Positions 7,727 through 17,341 of a DNA stretch of 64,000 nt are shown piece after piece. A program made the translations under genes and the position numbers. The stretch comes from Cyclobacteriaceae bacterium (GTDB taxonomy: Bacteria > Bacteroidota > Bacteroidia > Cytophagales > Cyclobacteriaceae), in contig JANQEU010000071.1 of assembly GCA_028278225.1 (NCBI GenBank), forward strand, positions 62,001 through 126,000, read 5' to 3'. The stretch's first letter is position 1. Every line of letters begins with the position of its first letter. The notes under the pieces are model-generated. The model was not told the origin of the DNA. It ran no database searches and worked only from the letters and a program-made list of their open reading frames with translations.

Positions 7727-8149
7727 TTACACGTCCCCACTCATCAGGATGTCATATTGCTGAATCATTTCAACAAAATAGCTGGCCTTTGCCCTGAGGG
7801 CCGCAGGTGATATATTAACAAGGGATTTCATTGATTCAAAGAGTTCCTCTTTCCTATTCAAATTTTCTTTGAACTGATCGGGATCTATGGAAGGATTTTC
7901 CTTCTTCTCCAGCTGTGACAGTAGTTTTCTACTGGATTTGATGTCTCTTTTCATGATCGGGAAAAGGTCATCAAGTACCAGCTTCGCCTCCTGAAAATTT
8001 CTCCTTTCAATTGCTTCATCCAGATCCACGCGCTTTTTATGAAACTGCTCAGCCTCGTTATCTGTTAATCCGCCCGCTATCGAAATTTGGAAATTAACAA
8101 TACAAATCGCTACAAATGTCAATAATCTTAAAACTGCCTTGAATTCCAT
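7727..8149 (-). CDS. Small exported helical protein, function unknown
   Basis: The 140-residue protein has an N-terminal signal peptide (residues 8-25, cleavage near SIAGG). The mature part is charged and almost certainly all-helical, with long amphipathic stretches (EAIERRNFQEAKLVLDDLF, KRDIKSSRKLLSQLEKK) and a final helix AKASYFVEMIQQYDILM. I do not recognise a family. It has its own predicted promoter, is flanked by hppA (with terminator) upstream and the ligase promoter downstream, and is probably a single-gene unit. Confidence 0.7.
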   Translation of the reverse strand: MEFKAVLRLLTFVAICIVNFQISIAGGLTDNEAEQFHKKRVDLDEAIERRNFQEAKLVLDDLFPIMKRDIKSSRKLLSQLEKKENPSIDPDQFKENLNRKEELFESMKSLVNISPAALRAKASYFVEMIQQYDILMSGDV

Positions 8150-8178
8150 GATTTTTAATCATTTGATCAAAAGAGGAA

Positions 8179-8211
8179 CAAACCTAACAGATGTTACATA
8201 CCATAATAAAA
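8179..8211 (-). promoter_or_regulatory. Promoter for the small exported protein gene
   Basis: On the minus strand TTTT (8211-8208), 21 nt and TAGGTTTG (8186-8179). The -7 element matches fully and the -33 element at three of four bases; the gene start is 30 nt downstream. Confidence 0.45.
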
Positions 8212-8302
8212 CTTTAAAGCATGATCAGGAATTTTTCATAAGTGACTGAGATTAAGCCGGTTTAAGTTCGTCAGATGATGTTTTAAATAAAATGCAAATG
8301 AA

Positions 8303-8335
8303 AAAGGCTATCCACCAATTTGATGAATAGCCTTT
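8303..8335 (-). terminator. Rho-independent terminator of hppA
   Basis: A perfect 9-bp stem (AAAGGCTAT / ATAGCCTTT, 15-nt loop) lies 20 nt beyond the hppA stop and is followed on the minus strand by TTCATTT. It separates hppA from the genes to the left. Confidence 0.7.
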
Positions 8336-8355
8336 CTTCTTAATTTAATATTACT

Positions 8356-10578
8356 TTAGTGATCTTCTTGCATCACTACTTCTATTTTATCATTTTGGTC
8401 CTTGTCCAACTCCACCGTTTCACCATGGCCATTTCCGTATAATTCACCAAGGATGGGAGCCAGAACCAAACCTACCAGGCAAGTCAACTTTATCAAAATG
8501 TTCATGGATGGCCCGGAAGTATCTTTGAAAGGATCACCAACTGTATCTCCGGTAACTGCTGCTTTGTGAGCATCCGAGCCTTTATACATCATTTCGCCGT
8601 CTATCTCAATTCCTGCCTCGAATGATTTTTTTGCATTGTCCCAGGCGCCTCCGGCGTTGTTCTGGAATATGGCCCACATCACTCCGGATACGGCAACACC
8701 AGCCATATAAGCGCCCAATGCTTCAGGTCCAATCCCAAACCCGATCAAAATTGGCGTGACAATAGTAATTGTTCCCGGAAGCATCATTTCCCTCAAAGCC
8801 GCATGTGTTGAGATTTGAACACATTTTCCATAGTCAGGTTTTCCCTTCCCTTCCATAATACCCGGGATCTCCTTAAACTGGCGTCTTACTTCCTTCACCA
8901 TTTCCATCGCAGCTTTGCCCACAGAATTCATTGCCAAAGCTGAAAATACAACTGGGATCATACCTCCTACAAAGAGAGATGCCAGTACATTGGCCTTATA
9001 AATATTAATGCCATCTATCCCGGTGAAAGTAACGTACGCCGCAAATAAAGCAAGTGCCGTAAGAGCTGCGGAAGCAATGGCAAAACCTTTACCTATGGCC
9101 GCTGTGGTATTCCCAACTGAATCCAGGATATCCGTCCGACCTCTTACTTCTTTTGGGAGCTCGCTCATCTCTGCAATACCTCCTGCATTATCAGCAATCG
9201 GACCAAATGCATCTATTGCCAATTGCATTCCTGTAGTGGCCATCATTGCTGAAGCTGCAATCCCAACCCCATAAAACCCGGCAAACTCGTAAGCACCCCA
9301 GATGGCCCCGGCAAACAGTATGATAGGTCCGAAAGTGGAAAGCATTCCGGTGGCCAGACCGGCGATAATATTTGTACCAGCACCGGTAGTGGATCTATAG
9401 ACAATGGCCATTACAGGCTTTTTACCCAATCCTGTATAATATTCTGTGAAATAAGCTATGGCCCCTCCTACAAACAGACCGATCAATACCGCGTAGTACA
9501 CATCCGTCGGAGTAACATCTACCATCCCCTGCCCAAAGAAATTCATGGACATAGACTCGGGTAATAGTGCTCTGATAACAAAGAAAGCAGCCACAGCTAC
9601 CAGGAATATTGCACTCCAGTTCCCGAGGTTCAATGCTCTCTGTACAGCGGATTCTCTTGCTTCGTTGCTGGATATTCGAATAAACAATGTCCCAACTATT
9701 GAAAATATGATTCCAAGCCCGGCAATGACAAGAGGCAGTAAGATCGGACCAATGCCATTGAAAGCGTCGTCAATGCTACCTCCCATATCCCGAATTACAT
9801 AATTACCGAGCACCATTGAGGCCAGCACAGTCGCAACATAAGATCCGAATAAATCAGCTCCCATCCCCGCAACGTCTCCCACATTATCCCCAACATTATC
9901 CGCTATGGTTGCGGGATTCCGGGGATCGTCCTCCGGGATACCTGCTTCAACTTTACCTACAAGGTCAGCACCGACATCAGCTGCTTTTGTATATATGCCT
10001 CCCCCCACTCTGGCAAACAATGCAATGGATTCGGCTCCCAGTGAAAATCCTGCCAAAGCTTCAAGTACCATTGTCATGTCCGCATTGGATGTCCATGTCC
10101 CGCTCATAAACAACTGAAATAGCAATATGAAAACCATGCTCAACCCAAATACTGCCAAACCTGCAACTCCCAGACCCATAACCGTACCACCATTGAAGGA
10201 GATTTTCAAAGCCTCAGGTAAACTCGTCCTGGCAGCCTGTGTGGTCCTGACATTAGCTGCCGTGGCAATACGCATCCCTATATTTCCGGCCAACGCCGAA
10301 AAGAAGGCACCGATGACAAAAGCCACAACAATGAGCCAGTGCGTGGTCTCAACAAGTGTTGCAATTATGCCGAGCAGAATTCCGGCTATTACCACAAAAA
10401 TTCCAAGTACCCGATACTCGGCATGTAAAAATGCAAGCGCCCCTTCACGTATATGAGCGGCGATCTCTGACATCTTGTTCTCTCCTTTGTTTTGCTTAGT
10501 GACCCATATTGCTTTTCCCACCATGGTCAGAAGTCCGATAAGAGCCATGGTCGGAACAAGGTAAATGACGTATTCCAT
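8356..10578 (-). CDS. hppA: Membrane-bound ion-translocating pyrophosphatase, K+-dependent type
   Basis: This 740-residue polytopic membrane protein hydrolyses PPi to pump H+ and/or Na+ across the inner membrane. The signature [19 protein letters not shown] is followed by [19 protein letters not shown]; a second acidic motif [18 protein letters not shown] and a C-terminal one, [18 protein letters not shown], complete the site. At the position that separates subclasses it reads [13 protein letters not shown], with alanine rather than lysine, which marks the K+-dependent subfamily. Sodium versus proton pumping cannot be decided by eye. It is a single transcription unit with its own promoter element and terminator, lying between two parts of the ligase-associated repair set. 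Confidence 0.96.
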   Translation of the reverse strand: MEYVIYLVPTMALIGLLTMVGKAIWVTKQNKGENKMSEIAAHIREGALAFLHAEYRVLGIFVVIAGILLGIIATLVETTHWLIVVAFVIGAFFSALAGNIGMRIATAANVRTTQAARTSLPEALKISFNGGTVMGLGVAGLAVFGLSMVFILLFQLFMSGTWTSNADMTMVLEALAGFSLGAESIALFARVGGGIYTKAADVGADLVGKVEAGIPEDDPRNPATIADNVGDNVGDVAGMGADLFGSYVATVLASMVLGNYVIRDMGGSIDDAFNGIGPILLPLVIAGLGIIFSIVGTLFIRISSNEARESAVQRALNLGNWSAIFLVAVAAFFVIRALLPESMSMNFFGQGMVDVTPTDVYYAVLIGLFVGGAIAYFTEYYTGLGKKPVMAIVYRSTTGAGTNIIAGLATGMLSTFGPIILFAGAIWGAYEFAGFYGVGIAASAMMATTGMQLAIDAFGPIADNAGGIAEMSELPKEVRGRTDILDSVGNTTAAIGKGFAIASAALTALALFAAYVTFTGIDGINIYKANVLASLFVGGMIPVVFSALAMNSVGKAAMEMVKEVRRQFKEIPGIMEGKGKPDYGKCVQISTHAALREMMLPGTITIVTPILIGFGIGPEALGAYMAGVAVSGVMWAIFQNNAGGAWDNAKKSFEAGIEIDGEMMYKGSDAHKAAVTGDTVGDPFKDTSGPSMNILIKLTCLVGLVLAPILGELYGNGHGETVELDKDQNDKIEVVMQEDH

Positions 10579-10613
10579 ATTGCTTTATTTTAGACGGTTT
10601 GTGAAAAGAGGTG

Positions 10614-10621
10614 CAAAGATA
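10614..10621 (-). promoter_or_regulatory. -7 element upstream of hppA
   Basis: TATCTTTG on the minus strand matches TAnnTTTG and lies 36 nt upstream of the hppA ATG. No clear TTTG is found at the expected distance upstream, only a T-rich stretch. Confidence 0.4.
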
Positions 10622-10683
10622 TAGGAATGGGTTAATTATAAAAATGGATTTTATCCTGTCAGAAACTGCTATATATCATCCCG

Positions 10684-11670
10684 TTATTCCCGGATACGTA
10701 ATGACTCCACAACCGCTGCGCGGTAACCTCTCTCCCTGAGCCATCTGGCGTATACATCTGTGTATCCATGCATGACAAAAACCCGGTCAGCCCCGGTCAT
10801 CCTGACCGCTTCATTTAACCCGGCCCAATCTGCGTGATCAGACAATACAAAACCCTGCCCCAGCCTCCTTTTCTTTTTAATTCCTTTTACCTGGATCCAT
10901 CCCGAGACGGTCGCCACTTCACACGGATGAAATGCACTCAACCATGTGTTTTCGAAAGAGTATCCGGGGGTGATCACGAGACTTCCATGATAGTCCGTTT
11001 TCTTTATTGAGGGATCCGTACAAAAAACTTCCGGGAGAACAGCACCATCCTGTATCAGCGCATTGTTTACATTTTCTATGGACTTGTGGACATAAACATT
11101 GCCGATACTATGATCAATATTTTGAATTAATCTCTGGGCTTTCCCAAAGGCATAAGCAGTTAAAATACTGGTTTTCGCATTTTCGCTGTTTCTTCTCCAC
11201 CAGTCATTTATATCACGGTAAACATTGTCTTGAGGCCGCCATTTGAATATGGGTAACCCGAATGTACATTCCGTAATAAAGGTATTGCATTTCACTGGTT
11301 CAAATGAACCTGAAAATCCGTCATCCTCCAGCTTATAATCACCTGACACCACCCATACCTCGCCCTTGTACTCCACACGGACTTGCGAGGATCCCCAGAC
11401 GTGAGCTGCTGAATGAAAAGACATTTTTACCCCATTGATCATGGTTACCTCTCCGTAGCCCTTCAGTTCAAGTTTGATGTCACCCAACCTAAGCTTCAGG
11501 ATATGACGATTTCTTTGCTGAGCCATGTAATATTTATGACCCCATCTGGCATGATCGGAATGAGCATGGGTTACCACCGCTCTATGAACCGGCTTGTGCG
11601 GATCAATGAAAAAATCTCCCCGTGGACAGTAGATCCCTTTCGACGTAAAAGTCAACAGGTCCTTACCCAT
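10684..11670 (-). CDS. Ligase-associated DNA damage response exonuclease (MBL / beta-CASP fold)
   Basis: The 328-residue metallo-beta-lactamase-fold nuclease has the metal motif HAHSDH at 35-40 and later conserved stretches SAAHVWGSSQV, VVSGDYK, LSDHADW and VMHGYTD. It is the MBL exonuclease of the ligase/Lhr/PdeM/exonuclease set, expected to be a 3'-to-5' DNA exonuclease that trims ends for the ligase. Unlike its partners it is not in the ligase operon. It starts 12 nt below folE and probably shares a transcript with the pterin genes. HppA, its terminator and a small exported-protein gene separate it from the ligase. Confidence 0.9.
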   Translation of the reverse strand: MGKDLLTFTSKGIYCPRGDFFIDPHKPVHRAVVTHAHSDHARWGHKYYMAQQRNRHILKLRLGDIKLELKGYGEVTMINGVKMSFHSAAHVWGSSQVRVEYKGEVWVVSGDYKLEDDGFSGSFEPVKCNTFITECTFGLPIFKWRPQDNVYRDINDWWRRNSENAKTSILTAYAFGKAQRLIQNIDHSIGNVYVHKSIENVNNALIQDGAVLPEVFCTDPSIKKTDYHGSLVITPGYSFENTWLSAFHPCEVATVSGWIQVKGIKKKRRLGQGFVLSDHADWAGLNEAVRMTGADRVFVMHGYTDVYARWLRERGYRAAVVESLRIRE

Positions 11671-11682
11671 CGGAATGTCAGC

Positions 11683-12366
11683 CTACTTTGTGTTGGAATT
11701 GATGTAGTTCAGGAATTCATTTTTAAAGGTCTGCTCTTTGAATTTGCCACTAAAATGGGCTGTCCCGGTCTGGCTGTTAGTATCATTTACTCCGCGCGAA
11801 GAAACACACATATGCGTAGCATCAAGAACGACAGCTACATCTTCGGTATGCAAGGATTGCTTCAACTCATTCGCAATTTGTATGGTCATCCTCTCCTGCA
11901 CCTGGGGGCGCTTGGCATAATACTGTACGATGCGATTTATTTTTGAAAGCCCGATAACCTTCCCATTTGGGAAATAGGCTACATGGGCTTTGCCATATAT
12001 CGGAACAAAGTGATGTTCACAATGCGAGTAGAAGGTAATATCCTTTTCCACGAGCATCTGGTCATAGTTGTACTTATTCTCAAAAAACCTGACATGTGGC
12101 TTATTTTTTGGATCCAGCCCGGAGAAGACCTCTTTGACATACATCTTTGCCACCCGGTCAGGAGTGCCTCGCAAACTGTCATCGGTCAAATCTAGGCCAA
12201 GGATCTGCATGATCTCCTTAAAATGCTTGGATATCAGTTCCATTTTTATCTCGTCATCCAACTCAAAAGCATCCTCTCTCAGGGGAGTTTCATCAGAACT
12301 CCGGACATGATCAAAGTCCAACTCATCCTCATGCGGGATATTCAACGAAGTTTCTTTCTGTTTCAT
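11683..12366 (-). CDS. folE: GTP cyclohydrolase I
   Basis: The 227-residue enzyme converts GTP to 7,8-dihydroneopterin triphosphate, the entry step for folate and biopterin-type pterins. Zinc ligands are C116 and H119 in SHCEHHFVP and C187 in HMCVSSRGVND. The core is complete (DSLRGTPDRVAKMY, IGLSKINRIVQYYAKRPQVQERMT), so it is a functional type IA enzyme, preceded by an acidic N-terminal extension of about 35 residues. The gene overlaps the upstream PTPS-type gene by 38 nt and is followed after 12 nt by the MBL exonuclease gene. Confidence 0.95.
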   Translation of the reverse strand: MKQKETSLNIPHEDELDFDHVRSSDETPLREDAFELDDEIKMELISKHFKEIMQILGLDLTDDSLRGTPDRVAKMYVKEVFSGLDPKNKPHVRFFENKYNYDQMLVEKDITFYSHCEHHFVPIYGKAHVAYFPNGKVIGLSKINRIVQYYAKRPQVQERMTIQIANELKQSLHTEDVAVVLDATHMCVSSRGVNDTNSQTGTAHFSGKFKEQTFKNEFLNYINSNTK

Positions 12367-12736
12367 AAAGTATAATTTTCAAATCCAGACTGTCGTCAAT
12401 TTCCTCCCTCAGAATATTAAATATTACAATAGCAATATTTTCCGCCGTGGGGTTTATTTCACGAAACTCCTGAACATCTAAATTTAAGTTTTTATGGTCA
12501 AAACGATCTATTACTTTCTTTTTTACAAGATTGCTTAATATTTTCATATCGAACACGTATCCGGTTTCCGGATCAGGTTCGCCGGTCAGTTTTACGATCA
12601 ATTCGTAGTTATGACCATGCCAGTTCGGATTGTTACATTTCCCAAAAAACTCATCATTTTTTGTATCATCCCAATTTGGATTAAACAAACGATGGGCGGC
12701 ATTGAAATGTTCTTTCCTATAAACTGCAACCTTCAT
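12329..12736 (-). CDS. 6-pyruvoyl-tetrahydropterin synthase / QueD family protein
   Basis: This 135-residue pterin synthase has zinc ligands H15, H40 and H42 and catalytic C34. The motif reads CNNPNWHGHNYE, so the cysteine lies five residues before HGH as in animal PTPS, not three as in E. coli QueD. The DHKNLNLD stretch and the STTEN-like PTAENIA also look PTPS-like. It would act on the FolE product to make 6-pyruvoyl-tetrahydropterin or 6-carboxytetrahydropterin (for queuosine). It overlaps folE by 38 nt. Automated annotation would probably say 6-carboxytetrahydropterin synthase; the motif leaves a biopterin role open. Confidence 0.88.
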   Translation of the reverse strand: MKVAVYRKEHFNAAHRLFNPNWDDTKNDEFFGKCNNPNWHGHNYELIVKLTGEPDPETGYVFDMKILSNLVKKKVIDRFDHKNLNLDVQEFREINPTAENIAIVIFNILREEIDDSLDLKIILYETERNFVEYPA

Positions 12737-12857
12737 ACTTCCATCTTTAACAGAACAAAGGTGAAAAGGATTCAGGAAACATGTAGAAAGAACTTAATAT
12801 TCTGTTAATTGTTTGAATTCATGTGTTTTGAGTATTGTTTTGCGCTGGGAATGAGAT

Positions 12858-13517
12858 ATGGAAGTAAAGGAGATAAAAAAAACGATCCAAAAGTTCAGGG
12901 CTGAAGGGAAAAGAATGTTTACCACATCCTCATTCCAGACCCATAGTCTTGTGATGCTGCACATCCTCAGCAGGATCGACCCTACGATTCCGGTCTATTT
13001 TATCAACACGGGATATTTGTTTCCTGAAACCCTCACTTTTAAAGACAAGGTAGCGGAAGAATTCGGGCTGAATGTAATCGATTTAAAACCTAACACTCCT
13101 AAATATTTACAGCGTGAACCAAATGGTAAGCTGATGTTTACCACGGATCCTGATCATTGTTGTTATTTGAACAAGACTCAACCAATGGAAGCGATTCTCA
13201 TGGCGTTTGACATCTGGATCAATGGGGTCCGGGCCGATCAAAGTGCTGTACGTCAATCCATGAAAATTGAGCAACCGGCACCTTACAATTCCATAAGATT
13301 TCACCCGATGCTGGATTGGAACAAAAAAGAGATCTATGCATATGTAAGAGAACACGATCTCCCACGTCACCCGATGGATTCAAACGGATACCTGAGCATT
13401 GGATGCGAGCCTTGTACGAGAAAGATAGTTCCTGAGATGCAGGAGAGAGAAGCCAGATGGTTCGGATTAAACAAAGTGGAGTGTGGTCTTCACACGGATT
13501 TAGTTGTTAAAGAATGA
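12858..13517 (+). CDS. cysH: Phosphoadenylyl/adenylyl-sulfate reductase
   Basis: The 219-residue PP-loop family reductase turns activated sulfate into sulfite. It has the substrate-loop start TTSSFQTHSL, the cysteine pair C101-C102 and CEPC (C183, C186) that bind a 4Fe-4S cluster, and the C-terminal catalytic cysteine C209 in ECGLH. The presence of all four cluster cysteines indicates the APS-reducing (assimilatory, plant/bacterial) type. No other sulfate-assimilation gene is adjacent; its stop overlaps the next gene by 4 nt (ATGA), tying it to an NAD-dependent epimerase. Confidence 0.92.
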   Translation: MEVKEIKKTIQKFRAEGKRMFTTSSFQTHSLVMLHILSRIDPTIPVYFINTGYLFPETLTFKDKVAEEFGLNVIDLKPNTPKYLQREPNGKLMFTTDPDHCCYLNKTQPMEAILMAFDIWINGVRADQSAVRQSMKIEQPAPYNSIRFHPMLDWNKKEIYAYVREHDLPRHPMDSNGYLSIGCEPCTRKIVPEMQEREARWFGLNKVECGLHTDLVVKE

Positions 13518-14434
13518 GGATACTTATAACTGGCGGAGCGGGATATGTAGGTACGGAACTAACCAAGTCACTGGTCAACCTGAATGATATCGAAGAGGTC
13601 ATTATTTATGATAACCTGAGTAAAAGTCACTACAACTTCTTCCTGGGAAAACAATATGACCAACCGGAAAAGGTCACTTTCGTACGGGGTGAAATTCTCG
13701 ATACAAGATTGTTGAAAAAGTCTCTTGAAAACATTGACGTAGTAGTGCACTTAGCCGCAATTGTTACCACTCCATTTGCGAATACCGATCCCCATTTTTA
13801 CGAGCAGGTCAACCACTGGGGAACGGCTGATGTGGTATATGCTGTAGAAGAATCGAATATTTCAAAACTTATATATCTCAGTAGTACCTCGGTATACGGA
13901 GCACATTCCCGGATGGCGAATGAGTCTACTCCACCATCTCCTCACACTTTTTACGGGGTTTCAAAACTGCGGGGTGAAGAACATGTTAACCGCCTGATGG
14001 AATCTACAAATTCAATAATCGTGAGAGGGGGAAACGTTTATGGTTATAACAGAAGTCTTCGGTTTGATGCTGTAATAAACCGGTTCATGTTTGACGCTAA
14101 CTTCAGTAACAGGATACAGATCTTCGGTACCGGCAAACAGACCCGTGCATTCATACATGTGGAGCATCTGGCAAATACACTGGCACGGGTGATCACTTCA
14201 GAGGTGCCATCCGGCACATATAACGTAGTGGATAAGAATCTTCAAATCCTGGAGATCCTAGATGTGATGAAAGATATCTATCCTGATCTCGAATTTGTTT
14301 TCAGTAACCAGCACATGAATCTTCGGGAGCTAAACATTGATCCCACAAGCAGGTTATATGATCACGTTGAAAGGTTCGAGGATACGGACCTCAAGGAAGA
14401 ACTTTTAGCCTTCAAATCCCGACTGGCCTTTTAG
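13514..14434 (+). CDS. NAD-dependent epimerase/dehydratase (extended SDR)
   Basis: The 306-residue protein has the Rossmann glycine motif GGAGYVG at 7-13, an acidic residue after beta-2 (YDNLS), the LAAIV motif and the catalytic YGVSK (YxxxK) with an upstream STSVYG serine. It resembles nucleotide-sugar epimerases and dehydratases (UDP-glucose 4-epimerase type), probably for cell-surface glycans. The substrate cannot be assigned. It overlaps cysH by 4 nt, so both are likely on one mRNA although no functional link is obvious. Confidence 0.85.
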   Translation: MRILITGGAGYVGTELTKSLVNLNDIEEVIIYDNLSKSHYNFFLGKQYDQPEKVTFVRGEILDTRLLKKSLENIDVVVHLAAIVTTPFANTDPHFYEQVNHWGTADVVYAVEESNISKLIYLSSTSVYGAHSRMANESTPPSPHTFYGVSKLRGEEHVNRLMESTNSIIVRGGNVYGYNRSLRFDAVINRFMFDANFSNRIQIFGTGKQTRAFIHVEHLANTLARVITSEVPSGTYNVVDKNLQILEILDVMKDIYPDLEFVFSNQHMNLRELNIDPTSRLYDHVERFEDTDLKEELLAFKSRLAF

Positions 14435-14497
14435 GCGTCCATGTAAATTTTGTTTCTCGTTTTTAGCAGAGGTGTTAACTTGACGGCCGGTTAACCT

Positions 14498-16795
14498 TTG
14501 AACATGAAAGTATTTCTTTTATTAGTCTGCTCCGTCGTTTCCATTGCTGTATTTGGGCAGGGTGTTTTGGACATTAGTCCGCGACCTGTAACCAGCGCCA
14601 CTGCCATTGATTCGGACCCCGTGTTGGACGGGGATGTAATAAACGACGAATTTTGGAGCAGCATTCAGCCGATCACAGACCTTGTTCAGGTAAAACCGGA
14701 CAATGGCCAACCCGTCTCGGAACGGACGGAAATAAGAATAGCCTATACCCCAAGGACTTTTTATCTCTCGGCAGTCTGTTATGATTCCGAACCGGACAAA
14801 CTAGTAGTCTCAGACCCCAGGCGGGATGCTCCTTTGGATGGAAACGACAGTTTCCTTTTCATTCTGGATACTTACAATGACGGGCAAAATGGCTTTCTTT
14901 TTGGAACAAATTCAATAGGCGTGGAATATGACGGACAGGTCGATAATGAGGGACAGGGAAACTTTAACCAAAACCGGCAGCAAAGTGGTGTGATCGGAGG
15001 CTTTAATCTCAATTGGGATGCTTCATGGGAGGTGGTCACGGAAGTAGGAGATTATGGCTGGAGTGCGGAATTTGCAATACCCCTAAGGACACTGAGGTTC
15101 AACTCGGGTGAGCAGTCATGGGGTATTAATTTTCAACGAAACATTAGAAAAACAAATGAAATCGCTTACTGGGCGCCTCTGCCGATCCAATTTGATCTGA
15201 AAAGACTGTCTTTGGCGGGAGATATTGATGGTCTTGATCTTAGGAATCCAGGCAACCTTAAAGTGATCCCATACGCGTTGGGCCGAGTTGAAAGGAACTA
15301 TGAAATTGCTGATTCGGATACTGAACTTGATGGCGAATTCGGGGCCGATATAAAATACAGTGTGACACCCAGCCTTACACTGGATCTTACCTACAATACT
15401 GATTTTGCACAGGTAGAAGTCGACAACGAGCAGGTCAATCTGGACAGATTCAATTTGTTCTTTCCTGAAAAAAGGCCATTCTTTCTTGAGAATGCCGGTC
15501 AGTTCAGTGTGGGTAGTCCGGGTGAGGTAGATCTTTTTTTCAGTAGACGGATCGGCATAGGAGATGAAGGGCAAATCGTCCCCATAATTGGAGGAGCGAG
15601 ACTTTCAGGGAAGATCAACAACACCTATGTAGGACTGCTCAGCATGTTTACCGAAGATATCACCGCAAGTGATGTAGCAATTGAACGAAATAACTTTTCT
15701 GTGGCGCGTGTAAACCATCAATTTGCTCAGCGATCGTTTGTTGGAGCAGCGTTCATGAGTCGTGAAAGTCTTGGTGGATTAAAGGAAGGAGTCACTCCAA
15801 CAAATACTAATGAATTTAACAGAACATTTGCTGTTGATGGAAAACTGGGACTGGGTAAAAAAGCCCAATTATCCGGATTCGCAGCTAAAACCAACACACC
15901 TGGAATAACCGGTAAGGATTATTCCTTTAAGTTTCAAAGCAATTACTCCTGGAACGGCTGGATCCTAAACGCGGCATATACGGAAGTGGCCGAAAACTTC
16001 AATCCGGAAATGGGTTTTCTTTTCAGAAGTGCATTCAGAAAACCGGAGTTCCTTATTTTCTACCAGTTCAGAGCGAAAGAGGGTAATAAGTTGAATTTTC
16101 TCGAATTTCGTCCACATATCTCCTATCGCGGCTTTTGGAACTTTGATGGTTTCCAGGAAACCAGTTTCCTTCATATCGACAATCACTGGGTCTGGCGAAA
16201 TGGGTTTGAAGTGCACACTGGCATCAATATCACAACTGAAGGAGTAGTCGAAGATTTCGACATTTCGCGCGGATCAGAAGATCCGGGTGTGATCGTCCCG
16301 GCAGATACCTATGACCATGCAGAAGCACAAATTGTAGTTACCTCCAACCCCAGCAAGAATGTGTATGTCAGCACGAGGCATATTTTGGGAGGTTCTTTCG
16401 GCGGAGACCGGCAAATCCATTCGGGAACTCTGGGTGTCAGGCTGGGTGATAAATTCAGTTCTGAGTACTCGGTCCAGTATAATGATTTTAAGCTTCCTGG
16501 CGGTGATTTCGAAGCAACCGTACTGGGAGCCAGAATATCGTATTCATTTACACCAAGGATCTTCGTCCAAAGCCTGATCCAGTACAACAGCGTCGCTGAG
16601 ATCACCTCCGCCAACATCCGGTTTGGCTGGCTGCAACAAGCAAATACAGGCCTTTTTGTGGTGTTTAACCAATCCAATTTCGGAGGTGAGGTTGTGAATC
16701 CCATCGGTGAGCCATATATCAACTCTTTCAACTATGGAGTGCTTAACAGAAGCTTTACCATTAAATACACCAGGATGTTTGATGTGATCAGGTAG
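14498..16795 (+). CDS. DUF5916 family outer-membrane protein with CBM9-like domain
   Basis: The 765-residue protein has a signal peptide (MKVFLLLVCSVVSIAVFG, cleavage before QGV when started at the second Met). A CBM9-like domain lies at about 30-225 (DGDVINDEFWSSIQPI, FLFILDTYNDGQNGFLFGTNSIG). The remainder carries alternating hydrophobic strands (FFPEKRPFFLENAGQF, FFSRRIGIG) ending in aromatic-rich strands, consistent with a DUF5916 beta-barrel in the outer membrane. The substrate is unknown. A paralogue lies at 40914-43535. It starts 63 nt after the epimerase gene. No terminator was found after it. Confidence 0.88.
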   Translation: MNMKVFLLLVCSVVSIAVFGQGVLDISPRPVTSATAIDSDPVLDGDVINDEFWSSIQPITDLVQVKPDNGQPVSERTEIRIAYTPRTFYLSAVCYDSEPDKLVVSDPRRDAPLDGNDSFLFILDTYNDGQNGFLFGTNSIGVEYDGQVDNEGQGNFNQNRQQSGVIGGFNLNWDASWEVVTEVGDYGWSAEFAIPLRTLRFNSGEQSWGINFQRNIRKTNEIAYWAPLPIQFDLKRLSLAGDIDGLDLRNPGNLKVIPYALGRVERNYEIADSDTELDGEFGADIKYSVTPSLTLDLTYNTDFAQVEVDNEQVNLDRFNLFFPEKRPFFLENAGQFSVGSPGEVDLFFSRRIGIGDEGQIVPIIGGARLSGKINNTYVGLLSMFTEDITASDVAIERNNFSVARVNHQFAQRSFVGAAFMSRESLGGLKEGVTPTNTNEFNRTFAVDGKLGLGKKAQLSGFAAKTNTPGITGKDYSFKFQSNYSWNGWILNAAYTEVAENFNPEMGFLFRSAFRKPEFLIFYQFRAKEGNKLNFLEFRPHISYRGFWNFDGFQETSFLHIDNHWVWRNGFEVHTGINITTEGVVEDFDISRGSEDPGVIVPADTYDHAEAQIVVTSNPSKNVYVSTRHILGGSFGGDRQIHSGTLGVRLGDKFSSEYSVQYNDFKLPGGDFEATVLGARISYSFTPRIFVQSLIQYNSVAEITSANIRFGWLQQANTGLFVVFNQSNFGGEVVNPIGEPYINSFNYGVLNRSFTIKYTRMFDVIR

Positions 16796-16813
16796 ATTGA
16801 GCTTCCACCGAAA

Positions 16814-17020
16814 TTATTTATTGATCCGCTTGATCAGCTCTTTTATCCTGTCAATAGCTTTATCCAGTCTATAATTCAGTTGCTGATCTACTTTATCTAA
16901 TCTTTCCAGTTCTTTTCGAAATAAATCAAATCGCTCCTGATTTGTTTCCCTCTCTTGTTTTAATTCAAGTTGAATTTTTGCCAGTTCATTGACAATGGCA
17001 TTTATTCCATTTCTACCCAT
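16814..17020 (-). CDS. Small coiled-coil protein, unknown
   Basis: A 68-residue frame starts at MGRNGINAIVNELAKIQ, followed by charged heptads (ELKQERETNQERF, LDKVDQQLNYRLDKAIDRIKEL) typical of a coiled coil. An upstream ATG at 17068 would add 16 residues that look non-coding. It is convergent with the DUF5916 gene, 18 nt from its stop. I do not recognise a family; length and composition make it plausible but not certain. Confidence 0.5.
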   Translation of the reverse strand: MGRNGINAIVNELAKIQLELKQERETNQERFDLFRKELERLDKVDQQLNYRLDKAIDRIKELIKRINK

Positions 17021-17252
17021 AGCACATTTAAGGGATAACGACTTTGTGAAATTAATATAAAAGTCCAATCTATAAATTTTCGATTGATAATCTAATCAAT
17101 GACCTGAGGTTGTCGCAGAGACCCAATCTAGTTATTCGCGATCAAGTAATCAAGTTACTTACCATTTTACCATAGGTCTGAGTGAACCAAAATAAATAGC
17201 GCACAGATTCAGTTTTGATTGCAGCGGCTCCGTGACTGAAGAAAATCAACTC

Positions 17253-17320
17253 CCTCAGAGTCATCGAAGAAGAAATATCATATTGTTTATTCGGAACTGA
17301 CAATGTGAGAGACTCTGAGG
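17253..17320. repeat. Long-loop inverted repeat in a 320-bp gap
   Basis: The 10-bp perfect arms CCTCAGAGTC (17253-17262) and GACTCTGAGG (17311-17320) flank 48 nt. They lie in the gene-free stretch 17021-17341, which holds no other ORF, RNA or clear promoter that I can support. No target duplication is visible. Confidence 0.35.
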
Positions 17321-17341
17321 AAACGAGATATGATCAGGTGA

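Noticed and set aside
9008-10456. Several plus-strand frames opposite hppA
   Set aside because: They are low-complexity shadows of the pyrophosphatase coding strand with no family features.
17253-17320. Long-loop inverted repeat as an insertion element
   Set aside because: There are no target duplications, transposase or further copies in the window.
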